From contig NZ_JASHIZ010000001.1 of NCBI RefSeq assembly GCF_030733425.1, forward strand, positions 186,001 through 250,000: a stretch of 64,000 nt of DNA. Direction: 5' to 3'. The notes beneath the pieces are model-generated. The model was not told the DNA's origin. It made no database searches and was given only the letters and a program-made list of their open reading frames with translations. This DNA comes from Roseovarius sp. MMSF_3350 (GTDB lineage Bacteria > Pseudomonadota > Alphaproteobacteria > Rhodobacterales > Rhodobacteraceae). Below are positions 9,250 through 18,332 of this stretch, one piece after another (position 1 is the first letter of the stretch; each line of letters begins with the position of its first letter). The translations under genes and the position numbers were made by a program.

Positions 9250-10500
9250 TCAATGCAGGTTGGGCTGGTTGCCCATGCCCTTTTCGTCGATCAGGTTGCC
9301 GGTCATGAACCTATCCAGCCGCATTTGCGTGGCGGTGGGGTGCGGCTCGTCCCTGGCGAGCAGGTGGGCATAGCAGAAGCCCGACGCGGGCGTGGCCTTG
9401 AACCCGCCATAGCACCAACCGCCGTTGAAATAGAGCCCGTCGATATGGGTCTTGTCGATGAAGGGCGAGCCGTCCATCGACATGTCCATGACGCCACCCC
9501 AGGACCGCAGGAGGCGGGCGCGGCCGATCATCGGCATGATCGCCATGCCGCCCTCGCAGACATCCTCGACAACCGGAAGATTGCCGCGCTGGGCGTAGGT
9601 GTTGTAGCCGTCGATGTCGCCGCCGAAGACCAGCCCGCCCTTGTCGGACTGGCTGACGTAGAAATGGCCGGCGCCGAAGGTGATCACGCCGGGGAGCGTC
9701 GGCTTCAGGCCCTCGGACACGAACGCCTGCAATACGTGTGATTCAATGGGCAGGCGCATGCCGGCCATCGCGGCGACACGGCCGGAGGAGCCGGCGACGC
9801 ACATCGCCACTTTCTTGGCGCGGATGGGGCCGCGCGAGGTCTCGACCCCGAGGCAGCGGCCATTCTCAATCTGAAAGCCGGTGACCTCGCAGTTCTGGAT
9901 GATGTCGACGCCGCGGCTGTCGGCGCCGCGGGCATAGCCCCAGGCGACGGCGTCGTGCCGGGCGGTGCCGCCGCGGCGCTGAAAGAGGCCCCCCTTGATG
10001 GGGAAGCGGGCGTTGTCATAGTCGAGGAACGGCAGTTCCTTTTTCAGTTGCGCGGCATCGACCAGTTCGGCGTCGGCGCCGGCCAGGAACATCGCGTTCG
10101 CGCGCCGCACGAAGGCGTCGCGCTGGCCGTCTGTGTGAATCAGGTTCAGGATCGACCGCTGCGAGACCATCGAGTTGTAGTTCGTGTCCTGCTCGAGGTT
10201 TTCCCAAAGCTTCATCGAGAATTCGTAGAACGGCTCGTTCCCTGGCAGCAGGTAGTTGGAGCGGATGATCGTGGTATTGCGCCCGATATTGCCCGAACCC
10301 AGCCAGCCCTTTTCCAGAACGGCGACCTTGGTCAGACCGAACTCCTTGGCGAGGTAATAGGCCGTCGACAGGCCATGCCCGCCGCCGCCGATGATGACGA
10401 TGTCGTATTCCGCCTTGGGCTCGGGCTCGCGCCAGACGCGCGCCCAACCCTTGTTGCCGGTCAGGCCTTCCCAGAGGACCTTGAACCCACTGTAGCGCAT
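9250..10500 (-). CDS. soxB: Sarcosine oxidase beta subunit
   Basis: A 416-residue FAD/FMN-binding catalytic subunit. The DAO-type FAD motif is DIVIIGGGGHGLSTAYYLA (about 33-51), followed by the glutamate ending the second strand (VAVLEKGWLGSGNIGRN). The C-terminal part has DGSPFIDKTHIDGLYFNGGW and the conserved Cys-Tyr-Gly-Gly-Phe-Lys. The start is taken as ATG at 10498-10500 (MRYSGFK), where other family members begin; an in-frame GTG five codons earlier is less likely. It is the first gene of the soxBDAG operon and diverges from a GlxA-type regulator over an 86-base spacer. Confidence 0.95.
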   Translation of the reverse strand: MRYSGFKVLWEGLTGNKGWARVWREPEPKAEYDIVIIGGGGHGLSTAYYLAKEFGLTKVAVLEKGWLGSGNIGRNTTIIRSNYLLPGNEPFYEFSMKLWENLEQDTNYNSMVSQRSILNLIHTDGQRDAFVRRANAMFLAGADAELVDAAQLKKELPFLDYDNARFPIKGGLFQRRGGTARHDAVAWGYARGADSRGVDIIQNCEVTGFQIENGRCLGVETSRGPIRAKKVAMCVAGSSGRVAAMAGMRLPIESHVLQAFVSEGLKPTLPGVITFGAGHFYVSQSDKGGLVFGGDIDGYNTYAQRGNLPVVEDVCEGGMAIMPMIGRARLLRSWGGVMDMSMDGSPFIDKTHIDGLYFNGGWCYGGFKATPASGFCYAHLLARDEPHPTATQMRLDRFMTGNLIDEKGMGNQPNLH

Positions 10501-10586
10501 AAGATGATTTCCCACGGTTGCTGTAATCAGTTTGCGGTATTTCGCGGCGAATGGACTTTTCCAAAAAAGACGGATAGTTTCCGATT
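10501..10586. promoter_or_regulatory. Divergent control region between soxB and its GlxA-type regulator
   Basis: This 86-base spacer must hold the promoters of both the sarcosine oxidase operon and the divergent regulator gene. It is more AT-rich than its surroundings. A short inverted repeat CGGA-TAGTT-TCCG lies at 10571-10583, directly before the regulator ATG, and would be well placed for autoregulation. No convincing -35/-10 pair was seen, which fits activator-dependent transcription. The operator assignment is inference. Confidence 0.45.
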
Positions 10587-11546
10587 ATGGACAATATTGG
10601 TTCAAATTTGGATGCTTCCCGCCGAATCGGGGTCCTGCCGATTCCGGGGTTCGCGATGATGTCCTTCGCCGCGCTGACCGAACCGATGCGTGCGGCGAAC
10701 CTGCTGGCGCGGCGGGAGCTTTACCACGTAATTACCGTAGGAAGTGACCTGGATCCGGTGCCGAGCTCCGGGGCGGGCATGGTTTTGCCCGAAATCGAAG
10801 TGGGCGAGACCGACGTGTTCGATTACCTCTTTGTCGTCGCGGGCGGGGACCCCACGCTTTATAACGACCGCGCGGTGCTGAACTGGCTGGCGCGGCTGGC
10901 GCGGGCGGGTGTGCCACTGGGCGGGGTTTCGGGCGGACCGATCATTCTGGCGCGGGCGGGGCTGATGAATGGGCGTCGCATGACGGTCCACTGGGAACAT
11001 GCCGGTGCGCTGGCAGAAATCTCGCCCAGCCTGGTACTGGAACGCTCCCTTTATGTGATCGACCGGGACCGGGTGACCTGTGCGGGGGGAACCGCGCCGA
11101 TGGATTTGATGCACGCTCTGATCACACAGCATCACGGCGCGCATTTCGCCCGGTTGGTTAGCGACTGGTTCATGCATACAGAGGTTCGCCCTTCGGCCGG
11201 GCCGCAGCGGTCGGGGTTGGTGGAGCGTGTAGGGACGACGGTGCCTGCAATTCTGGACGCGGTAGAGGCGATGGAGGCGAACGTGGCTGATCCGCTGGAG
11301 CTGTCTCGGCTGGCGCAGGTGGCCGGGCTGTCGCCCCGGCAGTTGAACCGACTGTTTCACGACAAGCTGAGGAGGTCGGTGATGCGCTATTACCGCGAAT
11401 TGCGGCTGGAGAAGGCGCAGAGCCTCTTGCGCAACTCACCGTTGAGCCTGACCGAGATCGCTTTGGCCACGGGCTTTGCAAGTTCAGCGCATTTCTCGCG
11501 CGCATACAGTGCACGCTTCGGGCAGCCGCCTTCGGCCTATCGCTAG
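10587..11546 (+). CDS. GlxA/GbdR-type AraC-family regulator
   Basis: A 319-residue regulator: an N-terminal DJ-1/PfpI-like sensor (about 12-190, with GVLPIPGFAMMSFAALTEP and VAGGDP) followed by an AraC HTH domain (about 215-318, with LSRLAQVAGLSPRQLNRLFH and LTEIALATGFASSAHFSRAY). This architecture is that of GbdR and SouR, which activate glycine betaine and sarcosine catabolism in Pseudomonas. Its divergent position next to soxB makes control of soxBDAG the best guess. The ATG lacks a Shine-Dalgarno sequence and may be leaderless or start at a nearby alternative. It is a paralogue of the regulator at 4391-5383. Confidence 0.88.
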   Translation: MDNIGSNLDASRRIGVLPIPGFAMMSFAALTEPMRAANLLARRELYHVITVGSDLDPVPSSGAGMVLPEIEVGETDVFDYLFVVAGGDPTLYNDRAVLNWLARLARAGVPLGGVSGGPIILARAGLMNGRRMTVHWEHAGALAEISPSLVLERSLYVIDRDRVTCAGGTAPMDLMHALITQHHGAHFARLVSDWFMHTEVRPSAGPQRSGLVERVGTTVPAILDAVEAMEANVADPLELSRLAQVAGLSPRQLNRLFHDKLRRSVMRYYRELRLEKAQSLLRNSPLSLTEIALATGFASSAHFSRAYSARFGQPPSAYR

Positions 11547-11637
11547 GTTTACGTCACGTGGTGTTCGGTTTGCGCCCGATGGCTTGTCATGGTCGCGCGG
11601 CACGTTAAGGTTCGGCAAAGCAAAGGTGAGGGTCCCC

Positions 11638-12360
11638 ATGCATATTCTGGTCCTGCAACATGAACGCGTCGAGCATCCGGCCGTTTTCCGCAAGTTTCTC
11701 AAGGAAGACGGTCACACCTGGGATGCGATCGAGTTGGACGAGGGCGAGGCGTTGCCCGAGAGCATGGACGGCTACGATGCGCTGTGGGTCCTTGGGGGGC
11801 CCATGGACACGTGGCAGGAGGACGAGCACCCTTGGCTGAAAGCGGAAAAGGCTTTCATCCGCGAGGCGGTCGAGGGGCAGGGTGTGCCGTATCTTGGCCT
11901 TTGCCTCGGCCACCAGCTGCTGGCCGATGCGCTTGGCGGCGCCGTTGGCCCGTCGAAGACGCCCGAGATCGGAGTGCTGGACGTGCAATTGACCGAGGCT
12001 GGGGCAAGCGGCGTGTTCTTCGATGGGCTGCCCGAGGTATTTCAGGCCTTGCAATGGCATTCGGCCGAAGTGACCGCGCTACCTGAGGGCGCTCAGGTGC
12101 TGGCCACGTCCCCTGCCTGCCCGGTGCAGGCGATGAAATGGGGAACGCGCGCCTTTTCGATGCAGTTCCATATCGAGATCGAACATGACACGGTGCAGGC
12201 TTGGGGTGAAATTCCAGAATACGCCCAAGCTTTGGAAAAGGCTCTGGGTCCGGGTGCGCTGGACGCGTTTCAGGAAAACTGCTCCAAGCGCATGGGTGAG
12301 TTCAACGAGATGGCTGAGCGTATCTACATCAACTGGCTACAGGCGACGGCGCGCACCTGA
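11638..12360 (+). CDS. Class-I glutamine amidotransferase (GMP synthase-like)
   Basis: A 240-residue stand-alone amidotransferase-fold protein. The nucleophile elbow is YLGLCLGHQLLADALGG with the catalytic Cys near residue 91, and the His-x-Glu pair is in MQFHIEIEHD near 184. This is the YLR126C/GuaA-like group of free GATases, several of which hydrolyse gamma-glutamyl amides. The oxyanion-loop motif VLGGPMD is present. The start is the ATG at 11638 (GAGGG about 7 bases before); the frame extends further upstream but those residues overlap the AraC-type regulator. No linked synthetase is present, so the true substrate is unknown. Confidence 0.85.
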   Translation: MHILVLQHERVEHPAVFRKFLKEDGHTWDAIELDEGEALPESMDGYDALWVLGGPMDTWQEDEHPWLKAEKAFIREAVEGQGVPYLGLCLGHQLLADALGGAVGPSKTPEIGVLDVQLTEAGASGVFFDGLPEVFQALQWHSAEVTALPEGAQVLATSPACPVQAMKWGTRAFSMQFHIEIEHDTVQAWGEIPEYAQALEKALGPGALDAFQENCSKRMGEFNEMAERIYINWLQATART

Positions 12361-12403
12361 GTCGGGTAATACAATTAACTCGTAGAGCCGGCGAAACGGC
12401 GGC

Positions 12404-13465
12404 TCAAGGATCCTGGCCCCACCCCTCGGATTGCATTTCGCGCAGGCGGCTTGCGGTACGTTCGAACTCGAAACTGCCCTCGCCCTCGACATAAAGATAT
12501 TCGGGCGCTGCGGCGGCGGAACAGATAAGACGCACCTTCGCCTCGTAGAGTGCGTCGACCAGGGTCACGAAACGCTTGGCCTCGTTGAAATTCGACCGGC
12601 CGAGTTGTGGGATGTTCTCCAGCACAAGCACGCGGGCCGCCTGGGCGAGCGCGAGGTAGTCCGCAGGCCCCAAAGACCGACCGCACAGGTCATAGAAAGT
12701 GGCCCGCGCAACACCGTTGTGAAAGGCGGGTATCTCGACCTCGCGTTTATTCACCACCAGGGTCAGCGGCTGACTTTTGCCTTCGGTCAGATCCTGCCAG
12801 ATCGCGTTGATCTTGGCGCGCGCTTCGGGGTTGTTTGGTGTGAAATAGGTCGGACTGCCAGCAAGGCGCCCCTGCCGGTGATCGGTGGGGCTGATCATTT
12901 CGTGGATGACCATCCTTTCCTTCAAGAGTTCGATGAAGGGCAGGAAAAGTTGCCGGTTGAGGCCATCTTTGTAAAGGTCGTCGGGCACGCGGTTGGAGGT
13001 TGTCACCACGGCGACGCCGGAATCGAACAGCGACTCGAACAACCGGCCAACGATCATCGCGTCGGTGATATCCGTGATCTGCATTTCGTCGAATGCGAGA
13101 CAGCGCACCGAATCGGCGACGGACTTGGCCACCGGGGCAAGCGCATCTTCCTTCCCTTCGGCGCGCGCCTTGTGCATGCCGGCATGAATTTCTTGCATGA
13201 AGGCGTGAAAATGCACGCGGCGCTTTGGGACCGTCAGTGTGTCGACAAACATATCCATCAACATGGATTTGCCGCGGCCGACGCCGCCCCAAAGGTAAAG
13301 ACCCATGGGAGCTTCCACCTGCCTGCGGAAAAATCCCTTCTTCTGAGGTTGCGCAAGATCGGCGCGAAGCCGTTCCAACTCTTCCACCGCGGCGACCTGT
13401 GCTTCGTCACGCTTCAGAACGCCTTCGGACACCAAACGCTCATATCTGTCGGGCACAGTCTCCAT
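12404..13465 (-). CDS. zapE: AFG1/ZapE-family cell-division ATPase
   Basis: A 353-residue AAA+-like P-loop ATPase. Walker A is GGVGRGKSMLMD (about 60-71), Walker B is VRCLAFDEMQITDITDA, followed by the sensor region VVTTSNRVPDDLYKDGLNR typical of the AFG1/ZapE family. In E. coli ZapE associates with the Z-ring during constriction; the mitochondrial relative Afg1 aids turnover of respiratory-complex subunits. The start is ATG at 13465 (METVPDRYERL), 13 codons inside the longest frame, because it fits the usual N-terminus. It stands alone, convergent with the amidotransferase gene. Confidence 0.92.
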   Translation of the reverse strand: METVPDRYERLVSEGVLKRDEAQVAAVEELERLRADLAQPQKKGFFRRQVEAPMGLYLWGGVGRGKSMLMDMFVDTLTVPKRRVHFHAFMQEIHAGMHKARAEGKEDALAPVAKSVADSVRCLAFDEMQITDITDAMIVGRLFESLFDSGVAVVTTSNRVPDDLYKDGLNRQLFLPFIELLKERMVIHEMISPTDHRQGRLAGSPTYFTPNNPEARAKINAIWQDLTEGKSQPLTLVVNKREVEIPAFHNGVARATFYDLCGRSLGPADYLALAQAARVLVLENIPQLGRSNFNEAKRFVTLVDALYEAKVRLICSAAAAPEYLYVEGEGSFEFERTASRLREMQSEGWGQDP

Positions 13466-13600
13466 GCACTCTGGATATCGAAGCGGCGCAGGCGTGGAAA
13501 GCACGAAGCAGATCGCGAAACGGAATTGTGTGCATCACAATCCATAAATTGACGGCGGGTCGGGCTCGGGTAAATCTGCGCGGGTTGTTCGGAGGATGCG

Positions 13601-14842
13601 ATGCAGAAAGCGGCGCCACTTTTCACGTCTGTCCTTGTGGCGGGCTGCCTGATCATGCTCGTTTCGTTCTCGATCCGGGCAGCCTTTGGCGTGTTCCAGA
13701 TCCCGATTGCCGAGGAATTCAACTGGCTGCGGGTGGAGTTCAGCCTTGCCATAGCAGTTCAGAACCTGGCCTGGGGGATCGGCCAGCCGATATTCGGCGC
13801 GATTGCCGAAAAGGTGGGCGACCGCAAGGCCATCATCCTCGGTGCATTGATGTATGCCGCTGGGCTGGTCCTGTCGTCCTTTGCAACGACGCCGCTGGCG
13901 CACCAGCTTTACGAGGTGCTGGTGGGCTTCGGTATCGCGGGCACCGGGTTCGGCGTGATCCTGGCCGTTGTCGGCCGCGCGAGCAGCGACGAGAACCGCT
14001 CGATGAGCCTTGCCATCGCGACGGCGGCCGGATCGGCGGGGCAGGTGTTCGGCCCGCCGATCGCGGAGTACCTGTTGTCGATGATGGGCTGGCAGTCGGT
14101 CTTCCTGATCTTCGCGGCGGCGATCCTGGCGGTGCTGGCCTGCCTGCCGCTGATGCGGGCGCCGGAGCCTGTCAGCACGGCGGAGCTGGAAGAGACGATG
14201 GGCCAGATCCTGGTCAAGGCGTTCCGGGACCCGAGTTACACGCTGATCTTCCTTGGCTTCTTTTCCTGTGGCTATCAGTTGGGGTTCATCACGGCGCACT
14301 TCCCGGCCTTCGTGACGGAGTATTGCGGGCCGATTGCGGCCGGCAGCGTGTTGCACAACATGGGGGTGACCACGACCTCGGCGCTGGGGGCGGTGGCCAT
14401 CGCGCTGATCGGGCTGGCCAATATCGCGGGGACGCTGACGGCGGGGTGGCTGGGCAAACGCCATTCCAAGAAACTGTTGCTGGCCGGAATATACACCGGG
14501 CGGACGCTCGTCGCGGCGGCCTTCATCCTGTTTCCGATCACGCCGACCAGCGTGCTCTTGTTCTCGGCGGCGATGGGGTCCCTTTGGCTGGCCACTGTGC
14601 CGCTGACCAGCGGGCTGATCGCGCATATCTACGGTCTTAGATACATGGGCACGCTTTACGGGATTGTTTTCTTCAGCCACCAGTTAGGCAGTTTCCTAGG
14701 TGTCTGGTTAGGGGGGCAGTTGTATGATATGTATGGCAACTATTCGCTTGTCTGGTGGATTGGCGTAGGAGTGGGCGCATTCTCGGCCATCGTACATCTT
14801 CCGGTGAAAGAACGAGTCCTGCCGCGTGGTGCCTTGGCCTGA
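13601..14842 (+). CDS. MFS transporter (oxalate/formate antiporter-like)
   Basis: A 413-residue major facilitator with 12 predicted membrane helices. The loop between helices 2 and 3 carries the MFS signature GAIAEKVGDRKAIILGA, and the second half repeats it weakly (AGWLGKRHSKKLLLAG). Overall it resembles the monocarboxylate/OFA-like MFS group. The ATG follows CGGAGG with seven bases spacing. No linked enzyme tells the substrate. Its last 88 bases overlap the putative start of the next gene in another frame. Confidence 0.87.
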   Translation: MQKAAPLFTSVLVAGCLIMLVSFSIRAAFGVFQIPIAEEFNWLRVEFSLAIAVQNLAWGIGQPIFGAIAEKVGDRKAIILGALMYAAGLVLSSFATTPLAHQLYEVLVGFGIAGTGFGVILAVVGRASSDENRSMSLAIATAAGSAGQVFGPPIAEYLLSMMGWQSVFLIFAAAILAVLACLPLMRAPEPVSTAELEETMGQILVKAFRDPSYTLIFLGFFSCGYQLGFITAHFPAFVTEYCGPIAAGSVLHNMGVTTTSALGAVAIALIGLANIAGTLTAGWLGKRHSKKLLLAGIYTGRTLVAAAFILFPITPTSVLLFSAAMGSLWLATVPLTSGLIAHIYGLRYMGTLYGIVFFSHQLGSFLGVWLGGQLYDMYGNYSLVWWIGVGVGAFSAIVHLPVKERVLPRGALA

Positions 14843-15474
14843 CGGCAGTCCTTTTACTTGCTGCGGTGGCTGTCCCTGCCGCGGCAGATGTCGACAGCTG
14901 GATCGCAACCCAGCCCGAACGCTATCGGGCCGCCCTTCAAGCGGGACAGGACGACCCGGTCTTTGCCACCTATCGGGATCAATGCCCGGCGGACGTCTAC
15001 CGGACCCCTGCACAGGACACCAGCGGTACGCGGGATTGCACGGATCGGCCCGGATGGTGCATGGCTTTGTGTCGCGCGGGGCAGGCAAAGGCGTGTTTCG
15101 GGCTGGCGCGAGCGGTCGAGATCGAACTTGACGTCAACGGTCAGGCCAATGTCAAGTTCCCCTTCTTCATGGCAGCCTGTGCCGCAGGCGATGCCAACGG
15201 CTGCACCAATGCCGGGGCGACCGCGAAGAAAGGCAACTGGATTCAGAACACTCGCCCCGATGCGGCCGCGACATCGCATTGTCAGGTCCGAACCTATGAA
15301 ACAGCCTGCGATGCCAAAGCGCCTTGGGGGTGCTTCATGCTGGGGATGGAGTACGAAAGCAACGGGGCAGAATCCGGCAAGACGCGCGATGCGTTGGAGC
15401 GTGCGTGTGATGTCGACCCGGATGGCAGCGCCTGCGATGCCGCAAGGGCACGGCTGGGTCAGCTCTCCGAGTGA
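14755..15474 (+). CDS. Secreted Cys-rich Sel1-like repeat protein
   Basis: A 239-residue protein with an unusually long N-terminus, then a hydrophobic segment (LGLTAVLLLAAVAVPAAADV) that reads as a signal peptide. The mature part has about ten cysteines in Sel1/TPR-like units such as CMALCRAGQAKACFGLA, FMAACAAGDANGCTNAGA and CFMLGMEYESNG, resembling Helicobacter cysteine-rich proteins; each repeat probably forms a disulfide-bonded helix pair in the periplasm. The only usable start before the signal segment is GTG at 14755, inside the MFS gene (88-base overlap); a non-standard start nearer 14820 cannot be ruled out. The stop overlaps the 3' end of the convergent hydrolase gene by 16 bases. Confidence 0.72.
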   Translation: MDWRRSGRILGHRTSSGERTSPAAWCLGLTAVLLLAAVAVPAAADVDSWIATQPERYRAALQAGQDDPVFATYRDQCPADVYRTPAQDTSGTRDCTDRPGWCMALCRAGQAKACFGLARAVEIELDVNGQANVKFPFFMAACAAGDANGCTNAGATAKKGNWIQNTRPDAAATSHCQVRTYETACDAKAPWGCFMLGMEYESNGAESGKTRDALERACDVDPDGSACDAARARLGQLSE

Positions 15475-16397
15475 TCGGCCACGCGAAGACTGTCCAAAAT
15501 GGCGGTCACTTCGGAGACGTGAGTGTAGGCCAGCGCATGACCCGCCCCGGATATGACCACGTTGCGGGCTGACGGGTTCAACTCCGACAGCCGGTCGCGG
15601 CCCGAGAGGGGGATAACATCGTCTTTTTCTCCCCATATTGCAATCGTGGGTATTCGCGCCTCACCTATGGCCCGGTGCGCAAGTGCCATATCCTCGTCCA
15701 TGATGCCGCGCAGCGAGGCCATGACGGCTGGCGCAAAGCCGTGCTTGCGAGTTTCTGCGATCTGCATGTCCACCATATCGGGAATGGCTGAGGGCAAAGC
15801 GCGCTCGGCGTCCAGCGCGCGACGGAGACTGCGGCCATAAAAGCCCAGCATCATCCACCGGCCAAGTGCGGGGTGGCTGACAGCCATATCTGCCACCGGC
15901 CCAAGATCGTGGCCCAATCCGGCCGGTGCGATGAGGCAAAGCTGGCGCAGACGGTCGGGGTGACTTGCTGCAAAGCCGGATGCGATGGCGCCGCCCATCG
16001 AATACCCCAAGACCGTTATGTCACCTTCAACGCCCTCGTGATCGAGCAGCGCGAGGAGCTGGGCATTAAAAAAGCTGCTGTCCTGCACCCCCTTCGGACG
16101 CGCGGAAAGGCCCCGGCCATAAAGATCATAGACCAGAACGCGAAACCCCATATTCGTCAGGTGCTCGGCGATTGGCCCCCAGACGAAGCTCGGTGTTGTT
16201 AGCCCGTGAATACAGACCGCGACCGGACCATCCTTCGGTCCCTGCCAACTGAAGAATGTCGCGCCGCCCGGCAGATTTGCCGTCTGGCCAGAGGCGACGG
16301 CGCGGTGTCGATCGCCGACGCGGGAACGGACGGCTTCGGCCGCGAAGGGTGCCGCCGCGATTGCGGCGCCGGCGGCAACAAGCGCCCAGCCGATCAA
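15459..16397 (-). CDS. Alpha/beta hydrolase
   Basis: A 312-residue serine hydrolase. The N-terminus is a hydrophobic Ala-rich helix (WALVAAGAAIAAAPFAAEAV), a signal anchor that should place the enzyme on the periplasmic face or in the membrane. The catalytic set is visible: oxyanion HG (CIHGLTTPSFVW), nucleophile elbow VLGYSMGGAIASG, acid in IWGEKDDVIP and His in ISGAGHALAY. It overlaps the preceding ornithine-cyclodeaminase-like gene by 4 bases (ATGA), so the two are translationally coupled, though no shared pathway is obvious. Substrate unknown. Confidence 0.85.
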   Translation of the reverse strand: MIGWALVAAGAAIAAAPFAAEAVRSRVGDRHRAVASGQTANLPGGATFFSWQGPKDGPVAVCIHGLTTPSFVWGPIAEHLTNMGFRVLVYDLYGRGLSARPKGVQDSSFFNAQLLALLDHEGVEGDITVLGYSMGGAIASGFAASHPDRLRQLCLIAPAGLGHDLGPVADMAVSHPALGRWMMLGFYGRSLRRALDAERALPSAIPDMVDMQIAETRKHGFAPAVMASLRGIMDEDMALAHRAIGEARIPTIAIWGEKDDVIPLSGRDRLSELNPSARNVVISGAGHALAYTHVSEVTAILDSLRVADHSES

Positions 16398-17311
16398 CCG
16401 CCGGCCTGCCAGGCGTCGAGGATGTACCGGCTGGTCATCAGGTCCAGATGCGCGCCTCCGCCATTCTTGAACAGCGTGATCTCGTCTTCGCAGCGCCGAT
16501 TGAACAAATTGGGCTCGTAATAGTCGGCCACGAGGTGGTCACGGTTGATCGCACCGGCCTCGAGCGGGATCTTGATCTCGCCGATATGACCGACCGTTGT
16601 GTCATAACTGTCGACGAAGACGCGGGCGCGTTGCAGGGCGGCGTCGTCGGCCTCTCGCATGTCGGGGCGATAGGCGCCGATCAGGTCGATATGCTGGCCC
16701 GGCTGGAACCAGTCGCCCTTGAGCACCGGCTCGGTGGACATGGTGGCCGAGGTGACGATGTCGGCGGCGCGCACGGCGGTTTCCAGGTCGTCCGCGACGC
16801 TCAGGCCGGGGCAATCTTCGGACATAGCCTCGGCATTGGCACGGGTGCGGTTCCAGACGGTGAATCGCGCGTCGGGAAATCCCGCACTGTAGGCCTGAAA
16901 GAGCGAGCGGCCCACGGTGCCTGCGCCGACGATCAGGATATTGCGGCTGTCGGGCCGGGCCAGGCGTCGGGCGGCAAAGAGGCTGTCGCCCGCGGTTTTC
17001 CACTTGGTCACGAGGTGGAAGTCGATGACCGCCTCCAGACTGCCAGTCGTATCGGAAAACACGCTGACCGATCCGTTGATCATCGGTTGGCCCTTGTCAG
17101 GGTTGCCGGGAAAGATCGTGGCGGATTTGACGGCCAGACCCATGCCGTCGATCCACGCGGACCGGCTGAGCAGCGTGTCGGGGTCGCGGTAGAGGAACGT
17201 GTCGCCGATCTCGGCCTTGGGGCGCATGTGCCCGGCTTCGAAGGTGTCGCACAGTGCCAACCAGTTCAGTAGCGCCTCGCCTTCGTCGAAGGGAATGATG
17301 GATATGCTCAT
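16394..17311 (-). CDS. Ornithine cyclodeaminase / mu-crystallin family enzyme
   Basis: A 305-residue NAD(P)-dependent enzyme. The Rossmann motif is NILIVGAGTVGRSLFQAY (about 123-140), followed by the conserved VWNRT at the end of the second strand. The N-terminal part has the family KSATIFPGNPDKGQP stretch with its substrate-binding Lys, and VLSATMS-type Ser/Thr-rich loop (DIVTSATMSTEP). Relatives include ornithine cyclodeaminase, alanine dehydrogenase and Δ1-pyrroline-2-carboxylate reductase. The reaction cannot be chosen from sequence. ATG start with AAGGAG six to ten bases upstream; the gene is first in a pair with the coupled hydrolase. Confidence 0.82.
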   Translation of the reverse strand: MSISIIPFDEGEALLNWLALCDTFEAGHMRPKAEIGDTFLYRDPDTLLSRSAWIDGMGLAVKSATIFPGNPDKGQPMINGSVSVFSDTTGSLEAVIDFHLVTKWKTAGDSLFAARRLARPDSRNILIVGAGTVGRSLFQAYSAGFPDARFTVWNRTRANAEAMSEDCPGLSVADDLETAVRAADIVTSATMSTEPVLKGDWFQPGQHIDLIGAYRPDMREADDAALQRARVFVDSYDTTVGHIGEIKIPLEAGAINRDHLVADYYEPNLFNRRCEDEITLFKNGGGAHLDLMTSRYILDAWQAGG

Positions 17312-17378
17312 GGGGGCGCTCCTTGCTGGTTGTTTCGCAAGGTATGCGTGCTGGCGCGGTTGGCGTCAAATAGTGCTG

Positions 17379-18332
17379 TCAAAGGTGGCGGGGCTCATCG
17401 CTGGCGACGATCTGGTCCTTACGGGATTCGCGCCAAATCAAATAGAGACCGGAGCCGAGGATCAGCGCGATGCCGATCCACGCGGTACGGTCCGGCCATG
17501 TTCCGAACACGGTGACGCCCCACATGATGGCCATGGGCATGGCGACGTATTCGAAGGGTGCGGCGAACGCGGCCTCGGAAATGCGGTAGGCTTGGCTGAT
17601 GAAGAAACCGCCCGTGACGCCGCTGACACCCAGCATGATGAGGATCCACCAGTCATGCGCCGCGATCGGCCCCCACGCTCGGAAAAGGAAGGCCAGTGAC
17701 GCGTGATCCTGTTGGGCGAACTTGCCGTCGCCAATGGAGAGGCCGATGAAGGTGCAGGCAATGATGAAGGTGATCTGGATATAGACCGCCATGGTGGCCG
17801 CGGATTCCGTGCCGCCGACCTTGCGGGCGACCATGTGGATCACTGCGTAAAGGACCGCGGCAGCCATGGGTAGGAGGGCGGCCACCTGGAAGGCCGACGT
17901 GCCGGGCTTGACGATCACCAGCACGCCCAGAAATCCCACGGCGATGGCGGCCCAGCGGCGGGCGCCCACGGTTTCGCGCAGGAAGATCACCGAGAAGACG
18001 GTGATCACCAGCGGCGAGATGAAGAACACCGCCACCGCATCGGCAATGGGCATCGCCGCCAGCCCGAGGAACAGGCAGGAATTGGCACCGACCACGCAGA
18101 CCCCGCGCAACAGGTGCGCACCCGGGCGCCGTGTGCGCAGCACCCGCAGACCGTAGATGGGCAGGAAGATCACCGCGAAGGTCAGCAGGCCGATGGCTGA
18201 CCGGAAGAATACGATCTGGTGCAGGGCATAATCGTCCGACAGGAACTTGATGCCCACGTCGTTCAGCGAAAAGCACATTACAGCCAGCAGGGCACAGCCC
18301 GCTCCGGCGAGGTTCGTGCGCGACACGCTCAT
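17379..18332 (-). CDS. DMT/EamA-family transporter
   Basis: A 317-residue permease with ten predicted helices in two EamA halves; the first half ends in [20 protein letters not shown] and the second in [20 protein letters not shown], both typical. The start is ATG at 18332, overlapping the yaiI stop by 4 bases; a much longer frame reaching to 18608 is shadow sequence inside yaiI. It ends the fghA-sthA-yaiI operon. Substrate unknown; members export amino acids, nucleosides or drugs. Confidence 0.87.
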   Translation of the reverse strand: MSVSRTNLAGAGCALLAVMCFSLNDVGIKFLSDDYALHQIVFFRSAIGLLTFAVIFLPIYGLRVLRTRRPGAHLLRGVCVVGANSCLFLGLAAMPIADAVAVFFISPLVITVFSVIFLRETVGARRWAAIAVGFLGVLVIVKPGTSAFQVAALLPMAAAVLYAVIHMVARKVGGTESAATMAVYIQITFIIACTFIGLSIGDGKFAQQDHASLAFLFRAWGPIAAHDWWILIMLGVSGVTGGFFISQAYRISEAAFAAPFEYVAMPMAIMWGVTVFGTWPDRTAWIGIALILGSGLYLIWRESRKDQIVASDEPRHL

